NCBI GenBank assembly: GCA_023052935.1
Contig: CM041297.1
Coordinates: forward strand, 109,793,563-109,857,562
Reading direction: 5' to 3'
Source of the DNA: Piezodorus guildinii
Taxonomy: Eukaryota > Arthropoda > Insecta > Hemiptera > Pentatomidae
DNA: 64,000 bases
Numbering within the stretch: position 1 is the stretch's first letter; each line of letters starts with the position of its first letter. Positions 34,277-45,400 of this stretch are shown piece after piece. A program made the position numbers and the translations under genes. The notes below the pieces were generated by a model. It had not been told where the DNA came from, ran no database searches, and saw only the letters and a program-made list of their open reading frames with translations.

Positions 34277-37200
34277 TTGTGTTTGTGAATGTGTGTATAA
34301 ATATGTAGGTATATAAATGAATGTGTGTGTATATATGTGTGTATGCCTGTGTGTGTGCATGCATGTATATACCATATGCTATATAATTTGATACCATGTT
34401 GTTAAAATTTATATAGCTAGAATTTAAATATTTTATTGTACGTTTATATTATTCTTATGGGAATAGCTGTCCCAGAATAAAGTTCATTCATCATTTCAAC
34501 TAAAAGTATTGCTTATATGAGAGAAGTTGGTTCAGGGTGCAGTCAATGTAACACACAATTAAGTATAAACTTAATTTATAGGTGCCTACGTTTCGGTCTC
34601 AATTATAGATAGACTTTCTTTAGGGTGATTGGATGAGCTGAGCAGGCGTCACAACAATGGAGTAATTCAATTACCCTGAAGAAGGCCTATAATTTAGGTC
34701 GAAACGTGGGCACCAATAAATTAAGTTAATACTTCATTGTGTGTTACATTTACTGCACCCTGAACCAACTTCTCTCATATATGCACACAGTCAACCATTG
34801 TCACTTCATAAAAGTATTGCTGCTGAATGTTGTTATTTAAAACTATGAATGATAATAAACCATAGAAAATGCGCGAATAAACAAGAGAGCCACACACACA
34901 CGAGTAATGCAGAAGAATTTATATGTTCATCTTCGGCGCTTGCTTGGATACCACAATGAACGTGCAGCCAGTAAAACACGACTTAACTGTAGCAATAATA
35001 ATATGCCAGATAAAATTCAATAAATAATGTACGTCATACCAATTTATATTCGCAAAATGTTTCTTACCAAAGGTTTTTTTTACTAATATCGGAGTAATAT
35101 GACTATGTAATAGCATTCAGAATTGTAGTTATTGGAGCGTGGAACAATAAGTTGAATTGAAAAAATAAAATCGAAGGGGGAATGTTCTAATTCGAGATAA
35201 TTGGTGTTATTTTATCATTCTTCCTATTTATTTAAAATTACTTTTGCTCAAATATTTACAAAAAGTTTTTTATTTCAAAACAAAACCGAGATTATAATTA
35301 TGAGGGTTCTTGACAGCCAAGTTTGTGATCCCTTAAATTTCTTCATCATGCATAATTTTTCTAATATATCATTGTTTCATCCGAAGCTGGTCTTTTGATC
35401 ATTATATTGTTTTTAATGATATAATATGTATAAATATTGGGGAGCCCGTGGCTGAGTGGCTAGCGCGTTAATCTCTTATGCTACAGGTTCTGAGTTCAAA
35501 TCCCAGTCCTGGCGGGGCTTTTGTAAGGATGTAAAAAAAATGGGGATTCACTCACAGCCTCTCCCCCGGGCATGAGAGACCCGTCAGCCAAAGGGTGGCC
35601 ACTCACAAAATTAGTCGTAGGGAGTCATGACCCTACACAAAAAATTGCATCGTGAAACGTGAGTGTAAACTCGCAGGAGTTTACACCACGAGGCCCAGGG
35701 ACTACACGGCCTGGAAGAATATGTATAAACTTGATCTGCTTCACGATTCCTTATGCTGGAAATGGCTAAATACTTGTAAAAAAACTTGTACCAGGAATAA
35801 CATATAGAATATTAACACCGAAAGAAGAAATGAATAGAACACTTGATATTGTTGGGTCGAGGCCTGGGGCATTTGCCAATTAGACCCTTTGTCTCACCTA
35901 CTGTATATTTTAGCAATGACTTCATTAATGCATAAATGAGAAAGAGTATCCATGAACCAGCCTACACTTCCATTGACTTTGCAAACAGCAAACAAGGTAA
36001 TAAAAGCGACATTTTCCGAATTAGTAACCTTTACTTCCACAACAGAAGGATAACACAGAGAAAAATTAAAAAACGTACCTTGACGACTTTAACGAATCTT
36101 ATATCTAACCAGTTCGAATGTGATCCCAGCTAATAATTACTTAAACAGAGAACGAAACGAATAAATCTTCAAGACATCAATGATTTTCATGACATTTTTG
36201 CCAGTTATTCTCTCTTTACTAGTTCTGAACCAATTTCAACGATTCTTTTTACTTTCACTTATCTATACATGAAGTATATAGTAAGGGAAAGTATTGCGAT
36301 CGTGAAAATTTTCGAATTCCAGTTTTCGACGGAAATACACGTTTTAGGGTCTCCTGGGTCCAAATAACCAAGGCTCGAAAATAGGTCTGTGAGTGTGGTA
36401 AGTAAGAAAATCCACTTTATACCATGGATTTTGCACCTTTTTACGATTTTCTTTCTCCAAACTACCTTTAATTTTTTACATTCCAAAAGATTAGCCATAA
36501 TATCTTAATGGCATTGATAAAGGACGACCAAATATACAAGTTGGATGGATTTGATGACCAACTAAAGGATAGAAGAGTAAAACTTTTTTTTTAATGTAAT
36601 TTTTGTTTTTTCGATAATAAGAAGAGTAATATAGACGTACAATATACCGCTAGAAAGAGAAAGATTTTAGAAAAATATTATCTTATAAACAATGTTGTAA
36701 ACGGTAATATAAAGTAACGAATGGGGAATAAAATTATTACTGATTAACAATTTAATATAGTTATACTAGCTGTGTCACGCAGCTTTGCTCGCGAATATTG
36801 CATTTTGTATTAATTTATGTGCGTTTATGGTGAGATTGGCTATAATAAACATCAACTATCAGCTACTCTTTGTTATCATTTAAAGCCCGATCTTGACTTC
36901 TTCCTGTCAAATTTACAATAGCAAACCAGTAGAAGTGGTTATACCCATAATCATTTAATATGTAAAAATAATCGTCACAAACCATTTTTTAAAAATAAAT
37001 AACAATTGAATATATTTTCATAGGAACCTACACTCGAAACAGATATGAAACGCAATATGCTTAAAAGGGTCGGTCACCTGTATGTAGTGACCAGCCAGGT
37101 GCCCTTAAGATTTTTTAATGAGAGTAAAAAACATTTCCTTTAGCAGTACCAAATCATCGGCGTATCCCAGAACCGGAATTTTATCACCCAAATTTAAACC

Positions 37201-40200
37201 TTATTACATGTCACTTTTTCTTTGATGTATTCTAAAGCGACTTCGTCTGCATCAATTTCTGTTATTATGATTGCTATTAAGAATTTTTTAAAAGAATATA
37301 TTTTAAAGTACTTCCGCGTAAATGACATTTTTAGTTTTATTTTCTTGTGGCAAAAGAACATACTGATTTTATCCGCAACCCGATCTCGACGTAAATCTAT
37401 TCCTACGTGTTTAAATGGAAAAATATAAATTAACGGGAAATTGAATTATTTAAAAATAAAAGGTAAATCATTTGGAATCATTGGGAAGCGAGGTTTTTTT
37501 TTATCCCAAATTTTCCCCGTTTTTTCCCAGATTTTCGACTGATTCTTCGGTTCTATTGGTCGCAGCGTGATGTTATATAGCCTATAACCTTCCTCGATAA
37601 ATGGACTATCCAACACAAAAAAAATTTTTCAATTAGAACCAGTAGTTTCTGAGATTAGCGCGTTCAAATAAACAAACAAACAAACAAACTCTTCAGCTTT
37701 ATAATATTAGTATAGATATAGATTATTTAATCCTAATCATATGTTTCCAACGAAAATGAATACACGTTTTATTAAAATTGACTTAAAATATTTTTCAAAT
37801 TTAAGTATATTTAATAGTTTTTAAATTGATATTAGCTATCGAGGTAAGTGAAAGTCGTGTGTTGCCCGCACCCGATTTTTTCATTTTGTAGGCAATTTAA
37901 TTCCCTATGACATAGCACTAACAGCAAAATTTTAGTGTTTATGAAATTATTACGGCGGACAGACAGAATTTTTTTTTTTCTTAATTCAGATATTATGTGT
38001 CTTATAACATAAGCCCTCAAATATTGAGGGTAATGTATTTATTTTATTTTTTAGTCGATAACAAAGGTTCATTATTGAAAATAATAAACAAAAAGCATTT
38101 ATACTAGACTTCGTTACTATTTTCTTTCTTTATTTTCGATTTTCATTCAAATAATTCAAACAAAATTTCCCAATTCCAGAACACCTTACATTTTTACATT
38201 ACATCGGGTTATAAGGGAATCACATTTCTTTTTTTTTTTTGCTTTTGCTTGACCATATAAGATTATTTTTTTCTCTTTGTTCATCGCGGTGTCTTGATCT
38301 CGAAAATCGAATTATTCTATATCTTCAATAATAACCGAGTTTTGTTGGAATTATATCCCAATAATATGAACAGAGTTTTAGAAACAGAAGAGGGAATTAA
38401 ACAGGAAGGAAAAAAAAAGTTGATACGTATATTCACGGTTCAAATTTGGATGTAATGCCACCAAAACTCGGTTATTATTGAATATATAGAAAAATCGAAA
38501 AGATTTTCGAGATTAAGACAACGCGATGAAAAAAGAGAAAAAAAAAATATAATCTTATATGGTATTATAAGAGATGTGATTCCCTGATAACCCATTTGAT
38601 ATACTATTTTCCTTTTGATTATTTTTTGCTTTTCATTTTAGCTAATGGCCTATTAACAGCTATATAAACAGTTATAAGTTAATATAGTTAATTGGAAATA
38701 ATAAACCATTGTGTAATAATATATAGCGTTTTTACTATGAGCCATTTGACCACCAGGGCCAAAATGGACAGAGGAGAGAAGGATGGCTCAATACAGATTA
38801 ATACCAATTTAATATTACCTTATTTATATATTTTTTTAAATAATAATAATTGATATTACATAAATATCTAGATGTCCGAAACCGCAATGAGTCGAAATGA
38901 AATTCTGAGAAAAATGAAATCAAGAATCGACAACCTTGACAGAAAAAGCAGAGACCTGGAAAAGGGAAACGAGGAAAGCTGTATCTTTGGCTACTGGATC
39001 GAATCGTTTTCCATTCAAGGTTCACTATCTCGCCGATTAGTGATTTTCTTATAGCAAGGGGAAAGTGTCACGTCTTGATTAACATAGATCTATCAGAAAA
39101 CATTTATTTTTAAATTTATGATTGATGAAACACAAAAAAAATTTAAAATGAGGTTTGATATAATATATACTATTTCAGTTCTGTCAAATCCCTCAGGTGA
39201 AAATACGCGCAACACCTCATTAATTGTATTATTAATCATGGTGAATCTTTATTTGCATAGAATACATCTGCATATTTATAATACATTGATAGGAATTCCA
39301 TTTATTTATTTTGTACATAAAGTAGTTTTTATTATAGGTAAAAATATTTTAAAAAAAAACAACTACGACAAAAATATGAGAAATAAACCAAAAAATAAAA
39401 TGAAATAAAAATTATCAAATAATTAAAAATAAATAACAGACATTAAATGTTTTTTTGTTACAATATCTAACCCCTCCAGTGTGGACCTAATCTGGTCACA
39501 TATGACTTGTTATGCTGTATGGTATACCCACCGCCCCTGCCAGGGCTGTAGAACCTAGACTCCTTTGTGGCATCTAGTGGCTTCATAGGGCTTTACTATC
39601 TATAATTTAAAATAGTTTAAATTTATAAAGAAGTAAATAAGGTTAATTAATTTCGTTTATACCTCTATCAATTAACAATGAAGTTAATTTTATTCAGCTT
39701 TATTTTATTAACTGTACATTATATTTTGATGAAAAAATTATATTGCATAACTAAAGACCCAAGATAAACTGTAAAAATTGGAATTAAAGAAGTTTAAGAT
39801 AGGAAATGTTCAATAAAATTATTACATTGACTTCTTTCAAATAGATGGCAGATCATTTCACAATATTCTCCATACTCTGCAAATGGTTTCAAAGGAATGG
39901 TCAACATCATACGATGACTTTACCTCAGGGGTTTCAAAAATATTGGTTAGTGATGCTCAATTTGAGAGTAGAAAATAAATCTATTGGTGGAACGGAGTGT
40001 GCTGACTTTTTACAACAATTATCACAATGTAACTTTTTATTCTTAATTTTTAGTTTACAAAAAATGGAGTTATGAAAAGGCACTCAATTTCAAAAATGTA
40101 TCCATTTCAGTAAACTAGAACTCCTATTAAAAAACCACGTATATACTTCTTTTTGTGGATTTTTAATTAAAAATTAGGAAATACTTTCGAAATATAATAT

Positions 40201-40834
40201 ACAACAACCACAAAATAAACCATAATGTATAAGAACTTTAATGGTATTTCTTTTAAATAAATTTATTTCTATAATTTACTAAAGTATACAATCATTTAAA
40301 TTTTTTTTTCTACTAACCTATAAAAGCTTAAATTTTAGCAGAATATTTGTACTCGACATAATGAATATTTTCAGGGTACTTGTTAATATAAATAATTCAA
40401 CATGACTTTTTTCATGCTAAATTCATTGTTTGCCTAACTGTACATGATTCAAAATTATAATTCTTGAACATTTTAAAATTCTTAAAAGATGGGTTTAAAG
40501 GGGTAGTAATAATCATTGCTTCTTTTTTTTTCCACCGAAATCTCATATTATCGCCTTTTTTTTTTTTCAGTTGACCATCGCATTATTAATGTGCTTCTCA
40601 GCAACAGCTCTAGCACGATACATTGCTATACCAGTAGAAGATATTATGGATGTAGAAGCATTGGAACGCATCAGAATGCCAAGAGAAGTGGAAGCAATCG
40701 GAGCCCTTAGGGGTCCCAGGGAAGCATCACCAACCAGTTCAGAACCCAGGGAATATGTTGATTTTGGTGCCCACACAGGTGCAAGGGGATCTTATGGATG
40801 GTATGTCGACTATCCAGTAAGAAAGAGTCAATAG
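31864..40834 (+). CDS. Small secreted peptide precursor, 90 aa, function unknown
   Basis: Two coding exons: 31864-31872 (only Met-Asn-Lys, then a GTAATG donor) and 40571-40834 (after a T-rich tract and CAG acceptor). Joined in phase 0 they give 90 aa. Residues 1-18 are a textbook signal peptide (hydrophobic LTIALLMCFSATALA, predicted cut before Arg19). The mature part is rich in Glu, Pro and Arg. Its C-terminus, EYVDFGAHTGARGSYGWYVD followed by YPV, lies between Arg63 and a dibasic RK at 87-88, as in a peptide precursor. A tiny first coding exon that splits the signal peptide is common in insect cuticular protein and other secreted protein genes. I do not recognise the family. The second exon alone lacks an ATG before the signal core, which supports the split model. 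The 8.7 kb intron is full of transposons. Poly-A hexamers follow near 40862 and 40961. Confidence 0.75.
32516..32801 (-). mobile_element. SINE family S3 with target-site duplication
   Basis: The minus strand starts with a tRNA-like head. B box: GGGTTCAAACCC. A-box-like: TAGCTATAGCATGGTGG. It ends with an AAATAAATAAA tail. The flanks 32503-32515 and 32802-32814 are identical (GAAAACCTTAATT), a clear 13-bp duplication. Confidence 0.93.
32844..33482 (+). mobile_element. T1 element, internally shortened
   Basis: Both ends match T1: TCTGGTGCACGCTACACACG and, at the right, AGTAAGTGGAAGTAAAA. It is about 250 bp shorter than the 29.8 kb copy through internal deletion. Confidence 0.8.
33770..34485 (+). 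mobile_element. LINE 3' part, degenerate ORF2 C-terminus
   Basis: The plus frame at about 33793-34100 reads ELKWLYPNSDGN, then LLIPSHRTASFKRSF and SMSIRTCQSLTSLK, like the last residues of CR1/Jockey-type ORF2 and like the copy at 1140-1430. The 3' end shows the GTCCCAGAATAAAG signature near 34465. A long (AT)n tract is expanded within its 3' UTR. Confidence 0.8.
34198..34350. repeat. (AT)n then (TG)n microsatellite
   Basis: An alternating AT run of about 68 bases passes into a degenerate TG-rich tract. The open frames over it are artefacts of the repeat. Confidence 0.97.
34511..34784. repeat. Foldback element with Penelope-like, hammerhead-like core
   Basis: Arms of roughly 115 bases are inverted copies (TATATGAGAGAAGTTGGTTC at the left, its reverse complement at the right). 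The right arm holds CTGAAGA at 34676-34682, a segment forming a GGCCTA/TAGGTC stem, and GAAACG at 34701-34706, matching the hammerhead core order. The left arm has the diverged counterpart on the other strand. Confidence 0.7.
35435..35717 (+). mobile_element. tRNA-derived SINE, family S2
   Basis: The tRNA-like head GAGCCCGTGGCTGAGTGGC contains an A box. GAGTTCAAATCCC about 45 bases on is a near-perfect B box. The body contains inverted ACTCGCAGGAGTTTAC-type sequence. Flanks 35423-35434 and 35718-35729 are identical (AATATGTATAAA), a 12-bp target-site duplication. This is the only copy of this family in the window. Confidence 0.92.
36247..37875 (-). mobile_element. T1 element with a further element inside
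   Basis: The ends are TTTTACTTTCACTTATC at the left and AGGTAAGTGAAAGTCG with GTTGCCCGCACCCGA at the right, so it lies in the opposite orientation to the 29.8 kb copy. A second repeat occupies 36762-37716. Comparison with 24090-24115 gives the empty site. Confidence 0.8.
36762..37716. mobile_element. Interspersed repeat nested in T1
   Basis: It starts TATACTAGCTGTGTCACGC and ends AATATTAGTATAGAT, with short inverted outer bases. The last 200 bases (GCCTATAACCTTCCTCGATA..., CAGTAGTTTCTGAGATTAGC) belong to a repeat type I recall as widespread in insect genomes, but I cannot assign its class. A short S3 SINE fragment lies at about 37065-37140 inside it. Confidence 0.55.
38206..38593. repeat. 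Large foldback (inverted repeat)
   Basis: The left arm (about 38206-38357) and right arm (about 38449-38593) are inverted copies, sharing for example GGGAATCACAT, ATATAAGATTAT, CATCGCG and CAATAATAACCGAGTTTTG. The loop is about 90 bases. Part of the left arm recurs at 27815. It looks like the end of an R2 element or a separate foldback transposon. Confidence 0.75.
38620..40560. other. 3' part of the peptide gene intron, unassigned
   Basis: AT-rich sequence with no recognised gene or repeat. The open frames at 38872 and 39118 have no family resemblance and atypical, low-complexity content. Confidence 0.35.
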
Positions 40835-41537
40835 AATAGCACCTTGCGAGACCAATAGAGTGAATAAAAGTGAGAAATACTCCGGATCTTCTGCAATATT
40901 CACCCACAGTAATGCAGTGTTGGAATCAGTATAATAAGGGATTTTATAACTCTGAACTGAATAAATAAAATTTAGGGACTTATCACAGATTCGTACATAA
41001 CTGAACCATAGCATAGTGCTGATGTATTTAAAGCCAGTTCTGAAAGAAAATTTTATATGATCACTAATATTGGTTAATTAAAAAACATCAATTACCTACA
41101 GTTAAAACTGTGATTGAAAATGGAGATATTTAAGAACATATTTTCTCATAATTATGTTGACTGTAAGCATGATTTTATAGTTTAATAAAATAAATTAATT
41201 GCTTTTTCTCTTTTCTGTACTCGCCGTTTTTGCAAAATTGTATTTATATTTGTTATAAGGATGAATGGCAGTGATAGGACCAATATCCCTTAACATCTTC
41301 ATCATCCAGCAATTAGGATTGATAATTCAGGAAAGATAGATAATTGTAAATTTAATTACATTGAGCTGAGTAGATTAGACAATATTCTTGAATTTATTTT
41401 AATAACTTTAATAAGCAAAATAGCCTAAACACATATAATCTACTATACAGAGGCTAAGGATCGATTCCTTCATTGGTTTGCAATGGAAGAACCATTTATG
41501 TTATATATTTATATATAAGTTTTAATTAATCCTAAAA

Positions 41538-41828
41538 ATAAAAAAAAACTGTACTTCTACAACCCTTGAAAGGTCTTGGGCTCAGTACATATAGAGATTT
41601 GTACTGTTAGTAGGACAACGGCCATGCAATGAGGTGATTAGGCCTTAATCACGCTCAGCCGCCAGGTTTTTCCCTAATTTTTTTTGGTACCCACTTTAAA
41701 GACGCGTTCCCAGATCCACCCTAGGGTCACCCCCTCCCCCCACCTGAGTTGACAGAATAAATAATATTCTGCCACAGCCAGTATTCAACAGTAGACTAGT
41801 GCTCAATCCACTAACCACGCCGCTCCCT
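41538..41828 (-). mobile_element. SINE family S1 with target-site duplication
   Basis: It is read on the minus strand, with head AGGGAGCGGCGTGGTTAGTGG, body and CAAGGGTTGTAGAAGTACAG end as in the other S1 copies. The flanks 41524-41537 and 41829-41842 are identical (AATTAATCCTAAAA), a 14-bp duplication, so the insertion is comparatively young. Confidence 0.94.
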
Positions 41829-42384
41829 AATTAATCCTAAAAGCAGATGTAAAAAGAATATCTATAGACCAAACTGTCTTTCAAGAATAAAATAAGGGTA
41901 AAAAAAGAAGCAATTCCCCCTATCTAATTTCCTAGTCCCTTTCTTTTTCAAGTTGAGAGACTGATTTAGTTTATTTTTGAATAAATAAAAAATTCTGTAG
42001 TAAAAATGGCATATTTTTAGCTGACTTAACTAAAATATAAAAGTTCAAATTTAAATATTTAGCACTATTAAACCAAGTGAAAATGAAAACAGATATTATG
42101 ATCTATCACAAAAAAAATTTATACATTTATCAGCACTCCTAAAGATCTATATCTTAGTGCTATTTCAGAAAAAAAAATTGAAAAAATCCAAGATTTAAAG
42201 TGACACTTCCTGTAAGTTGAATCAGGGAAAAATATTGCATTAGAATCTCAGCAATCCAAGACCTATCTATCTTAGATTCCACTTTCTAACAACTTTTAAT
42301 TTTGGAGCTTAACTCACCACATACATACACAACAGACCATTTTGAGCAAGACTTATCAGGTTATTTTTACTGAATAACAAACAT

Positions 42385-42440
42385 TCCGTCCTGATTAGCC
42401 ACAGCAGCATAAAGGGACTTTAAATAAATAAACAAACAAC
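42385..42440 (+). mobile_element. SINE family S3 tail fragment
   Basis: GATTAGCCACAGCAGCATAAAGGG followed by AAATAAATAAA is the 3' end of S3 in plus orientation. Only about 55 bases remain. Confidence 0.65.
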
Positions 42441-45400
42441 AAGCATTTCGACTAAAAACTTGAATAATAAATTTTTCATAGTTAATTACTTTAACATACT
42501 AAGTATTTCATATATAAAAGAGTGAAAATGATAATGGTCAAAATTTATTTTTCAACTTATACCTCTTCACCCTCCCCTGAGAAACAGGCATAGCTTAAAA
42601 CCATTATTTGTTAAAAGTAAAGGAATCAATCAAAACAATAATTAACATGAATAATGCAATGTATTGTGCACAGTAGTTCTAAAAAGTGTTACAGATATAA
42701 TTTCAAAATATTTATTAATATATGGAATGTGGATATAACAATAATTCTTTGTACATAACAATATATATATTTAGATGCAACTTGGAGAAATAAACAGAAA
42801 GGGATGCATGATTTTTACTTAAAAAAAAAAAAAATCTATTAAAACAATTCTACCAGAATAGATAAAGTGTATTTATGGTTATGAGGGTCAGTTAAGTTAA
42901 GGCAAATGGTTCAGTGGAAATTTTAATACAAATATTGATAACAGAAACACTAATATGATTTATAATACTTAACTACTATCAAAAGCTGAAGCAGTTAATA
43001 AGAATTCTATTGATTTTAACATAATAAAATTATATATAACAATTTAAGATAATATAAAACTATAAAAATATATCAATCATCTTATAAAAAACAAAATAAA
43101 AGACTTTCCACATGGTCACATAGTTAGTAATACAAAAAAGAAAAAAAATACTGGCATATTTAACAGACAAGAATAATTTATTTAGTTAAAAAAATATTTT
43201 GATTAATTATTTAACAAGGAAAATAACCAAAATTAAACTGCAGTTTCAGCATGCAAAGGGCGTAATGTACATATATACATATAATTACGTATTACTTATG
43301 GCTTTCAATTTGGGATAAATGCATGAAAATTATTTTAGTGTATATGTGCACACACGAATATAATATAAATAATGTTAGGTAAATAAATGCAAGGAATTTG
43401 AATGACATCCGTGCACACTTAAAACTGAATCAGTCTAATTTTAGTCCACAAATAAAAATGATTAGTGGGAAATGTTAAGGATAAAGAATATCAAACAGTG
43501 TTGCAATAAATGATTCCAATCCATCAACATACTAAAGAGAGAACAAGTATTTAAGCTTGTAGTAATGTGAAATTACCAATGGGTATAATAATTATATTAT
43601 GTTTAAATACACAACTTCGTAAAGATATTAATTATTTCTAACACTAATCTCTCATTCTCAGACTTGTCTAAAATGTGTTAATGGATGGGAATCTTGTTTC
43701 ACAACACTAATACAACATTGTTGTATGGATAATCCAATTAATAAAACAATATCTACTATAAAAATAAAAGCTATTTCTTTATTAGTTGTCTTTTTTTCAA
43801 AATAAATAACAATATATTATGGACAAATAAAATAAACTACCATAATAGTCTACCTCATTTACATGGCACAGTTTACTAAGACATTAAATTTTAAATAATT
43901 GAAAATTACTATCCTTAACATTTTTAATCACTGCTATTGATTAGGATACATGAATTTTTTACATAGATGAAGCTAAAATTTCATAAAAGTATTATTCTCA
44001 TTCTGGTTTTCCCCTTTAACATTCACATCTCACTATAAATTAAGAAACCTATTATAGTGATTCTATAAATGTATAGAAATATAAAATAATCAATAATAAA
44101 CAATTTAACTAAAAAATAATGGCGATATAAAAAAATAAAATGACTAGAATAATAATTTAATATATTGACTAGGCAATTATGATGAGGTGATGTAATACCA
44201 AAGTTTTAACATAATGGGAAAATTAAATTAATTCATTTCAGAGGCTGAAATCATGGTCCTAAAATTAAATAAACATACATTCTATGAATAAGCTGTACAA
44301 ATACAACATACATGGCACTCAACTGTTTGATAAGTTGATGAATTACTGTCAAGTATAATTTTTACAAATTAGTTCATTCAATTATTTTTAAAAAAATGGT
44401 GTAGAAAACAAAATCTATCAAATAACAATGAGAGATGTCTATGGATGAAGAATATCAGCAATTTTTGGAGTCTAATAAAAAAACAACCAGAAAACAGGAT
44501 AGAGAGTCTCGTACCAGCTTCACATTCAGATTTCTAACATTGAATCCAATAAAAAAATGTTCAATTTTTCAAACATTAATTGGTTTTATATATTTTCTAG
44601 TTAAGTAAAAAGCTACTTCATACTTTAAATCTAATTTGGAACAATTACACCTTATTTTATCAGAAATTTTGGCCACCTGAAATAAATTACTATTCAAAGT
44701 TTTTACTTTGTATTTGCTTCAGCTAAAGTATTCAATAAAGTAAAAAATATACAATTATTCAGTCAGTAAAAAGAATTTTATGAATATAAACTAAACTAAT
44801 CATAACAGAATTTCATAAGCTTCTATTAATAGTTTTTAAAAAACTATTGTATATATAAATAAAAATATTTTTTAATGAGTAATAAATAAAATTGACTAGA
44901 GGGGTAGCATTATTCTTTAAAAAATCACAACTTACAACTCAATAAAAGATGTACTTTAGAACAGAAAAATCATTAAAAAAAAAATTATCAAAATTAAAAA
45001 ATCTAGAAAGAGAATTATCTTTCTATATTACTTATTTTTTTATGGTTTGGTATTTATTTAGGAATGTGTTCATTTATTTAAGAATAAATAATCTTTTCAA
45101 CATTGACATCGTAAAACTAATTCGCATAAATTGAATATTTGAGCTATTTTAACAAATCTTTGGACAAAAAAGTATCACATGACTCTTAATGTCAAAATCA
45201 CTCATTCCCTTAATATTCAAAATATGTTTTTTATTTTCTTTTTTGAACCGGAAGCAAACTAAATATTTAAACAGAGACAAGGCCTAGGATAAAGTGTAAA
45301 AATATTCGGCCACAGCAAAAGTTGTCATCAAATTAATTCTGGTAACCCTTATTGGTCCACTTCTACTTCTTCTAAATAGCTACTCGATAAACATTCTATT

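Larger units (their letters stand above)
36150..38600 (+). repeat. Repeat family R2, copy interrupted by T1
   Basis: AACCAATTTCAACGATTCTT before 36246 and TTTCATTTTGTAGGCAATTT after 37876 join up with the uninterrupted copy at 24080-24120. The region continues to a foldback structure at 38206-38593. Edges are approximate. Non-coding. Confidence 0.65.

Noticed and set aside
34139..34397. Two overlapping minus-strand open frames rich in Tyr/Ile and His/Thr
   Set aside because: They are translations of the (AT)n and (TG)n microsatellite.
35435..35520. Possible functional tRNA gene
   Set aside because: The A and B boxes are good, but the cloverleaf arms do not pair properly and the sequence continues into a SINE body flanked by a 12-bp duplication.
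38872..39054. 60-aa open frame rich in Lys, Arg and Glu
   Set aside because: No family resemblance, no promoter, no splice partner; a chance or transposon-derived frame is as likely.
40567..41014. Minus-strand open frames over the peptide exon
   Set aside because: They are shadows of the plus-strand exon; no signal or domain is present.
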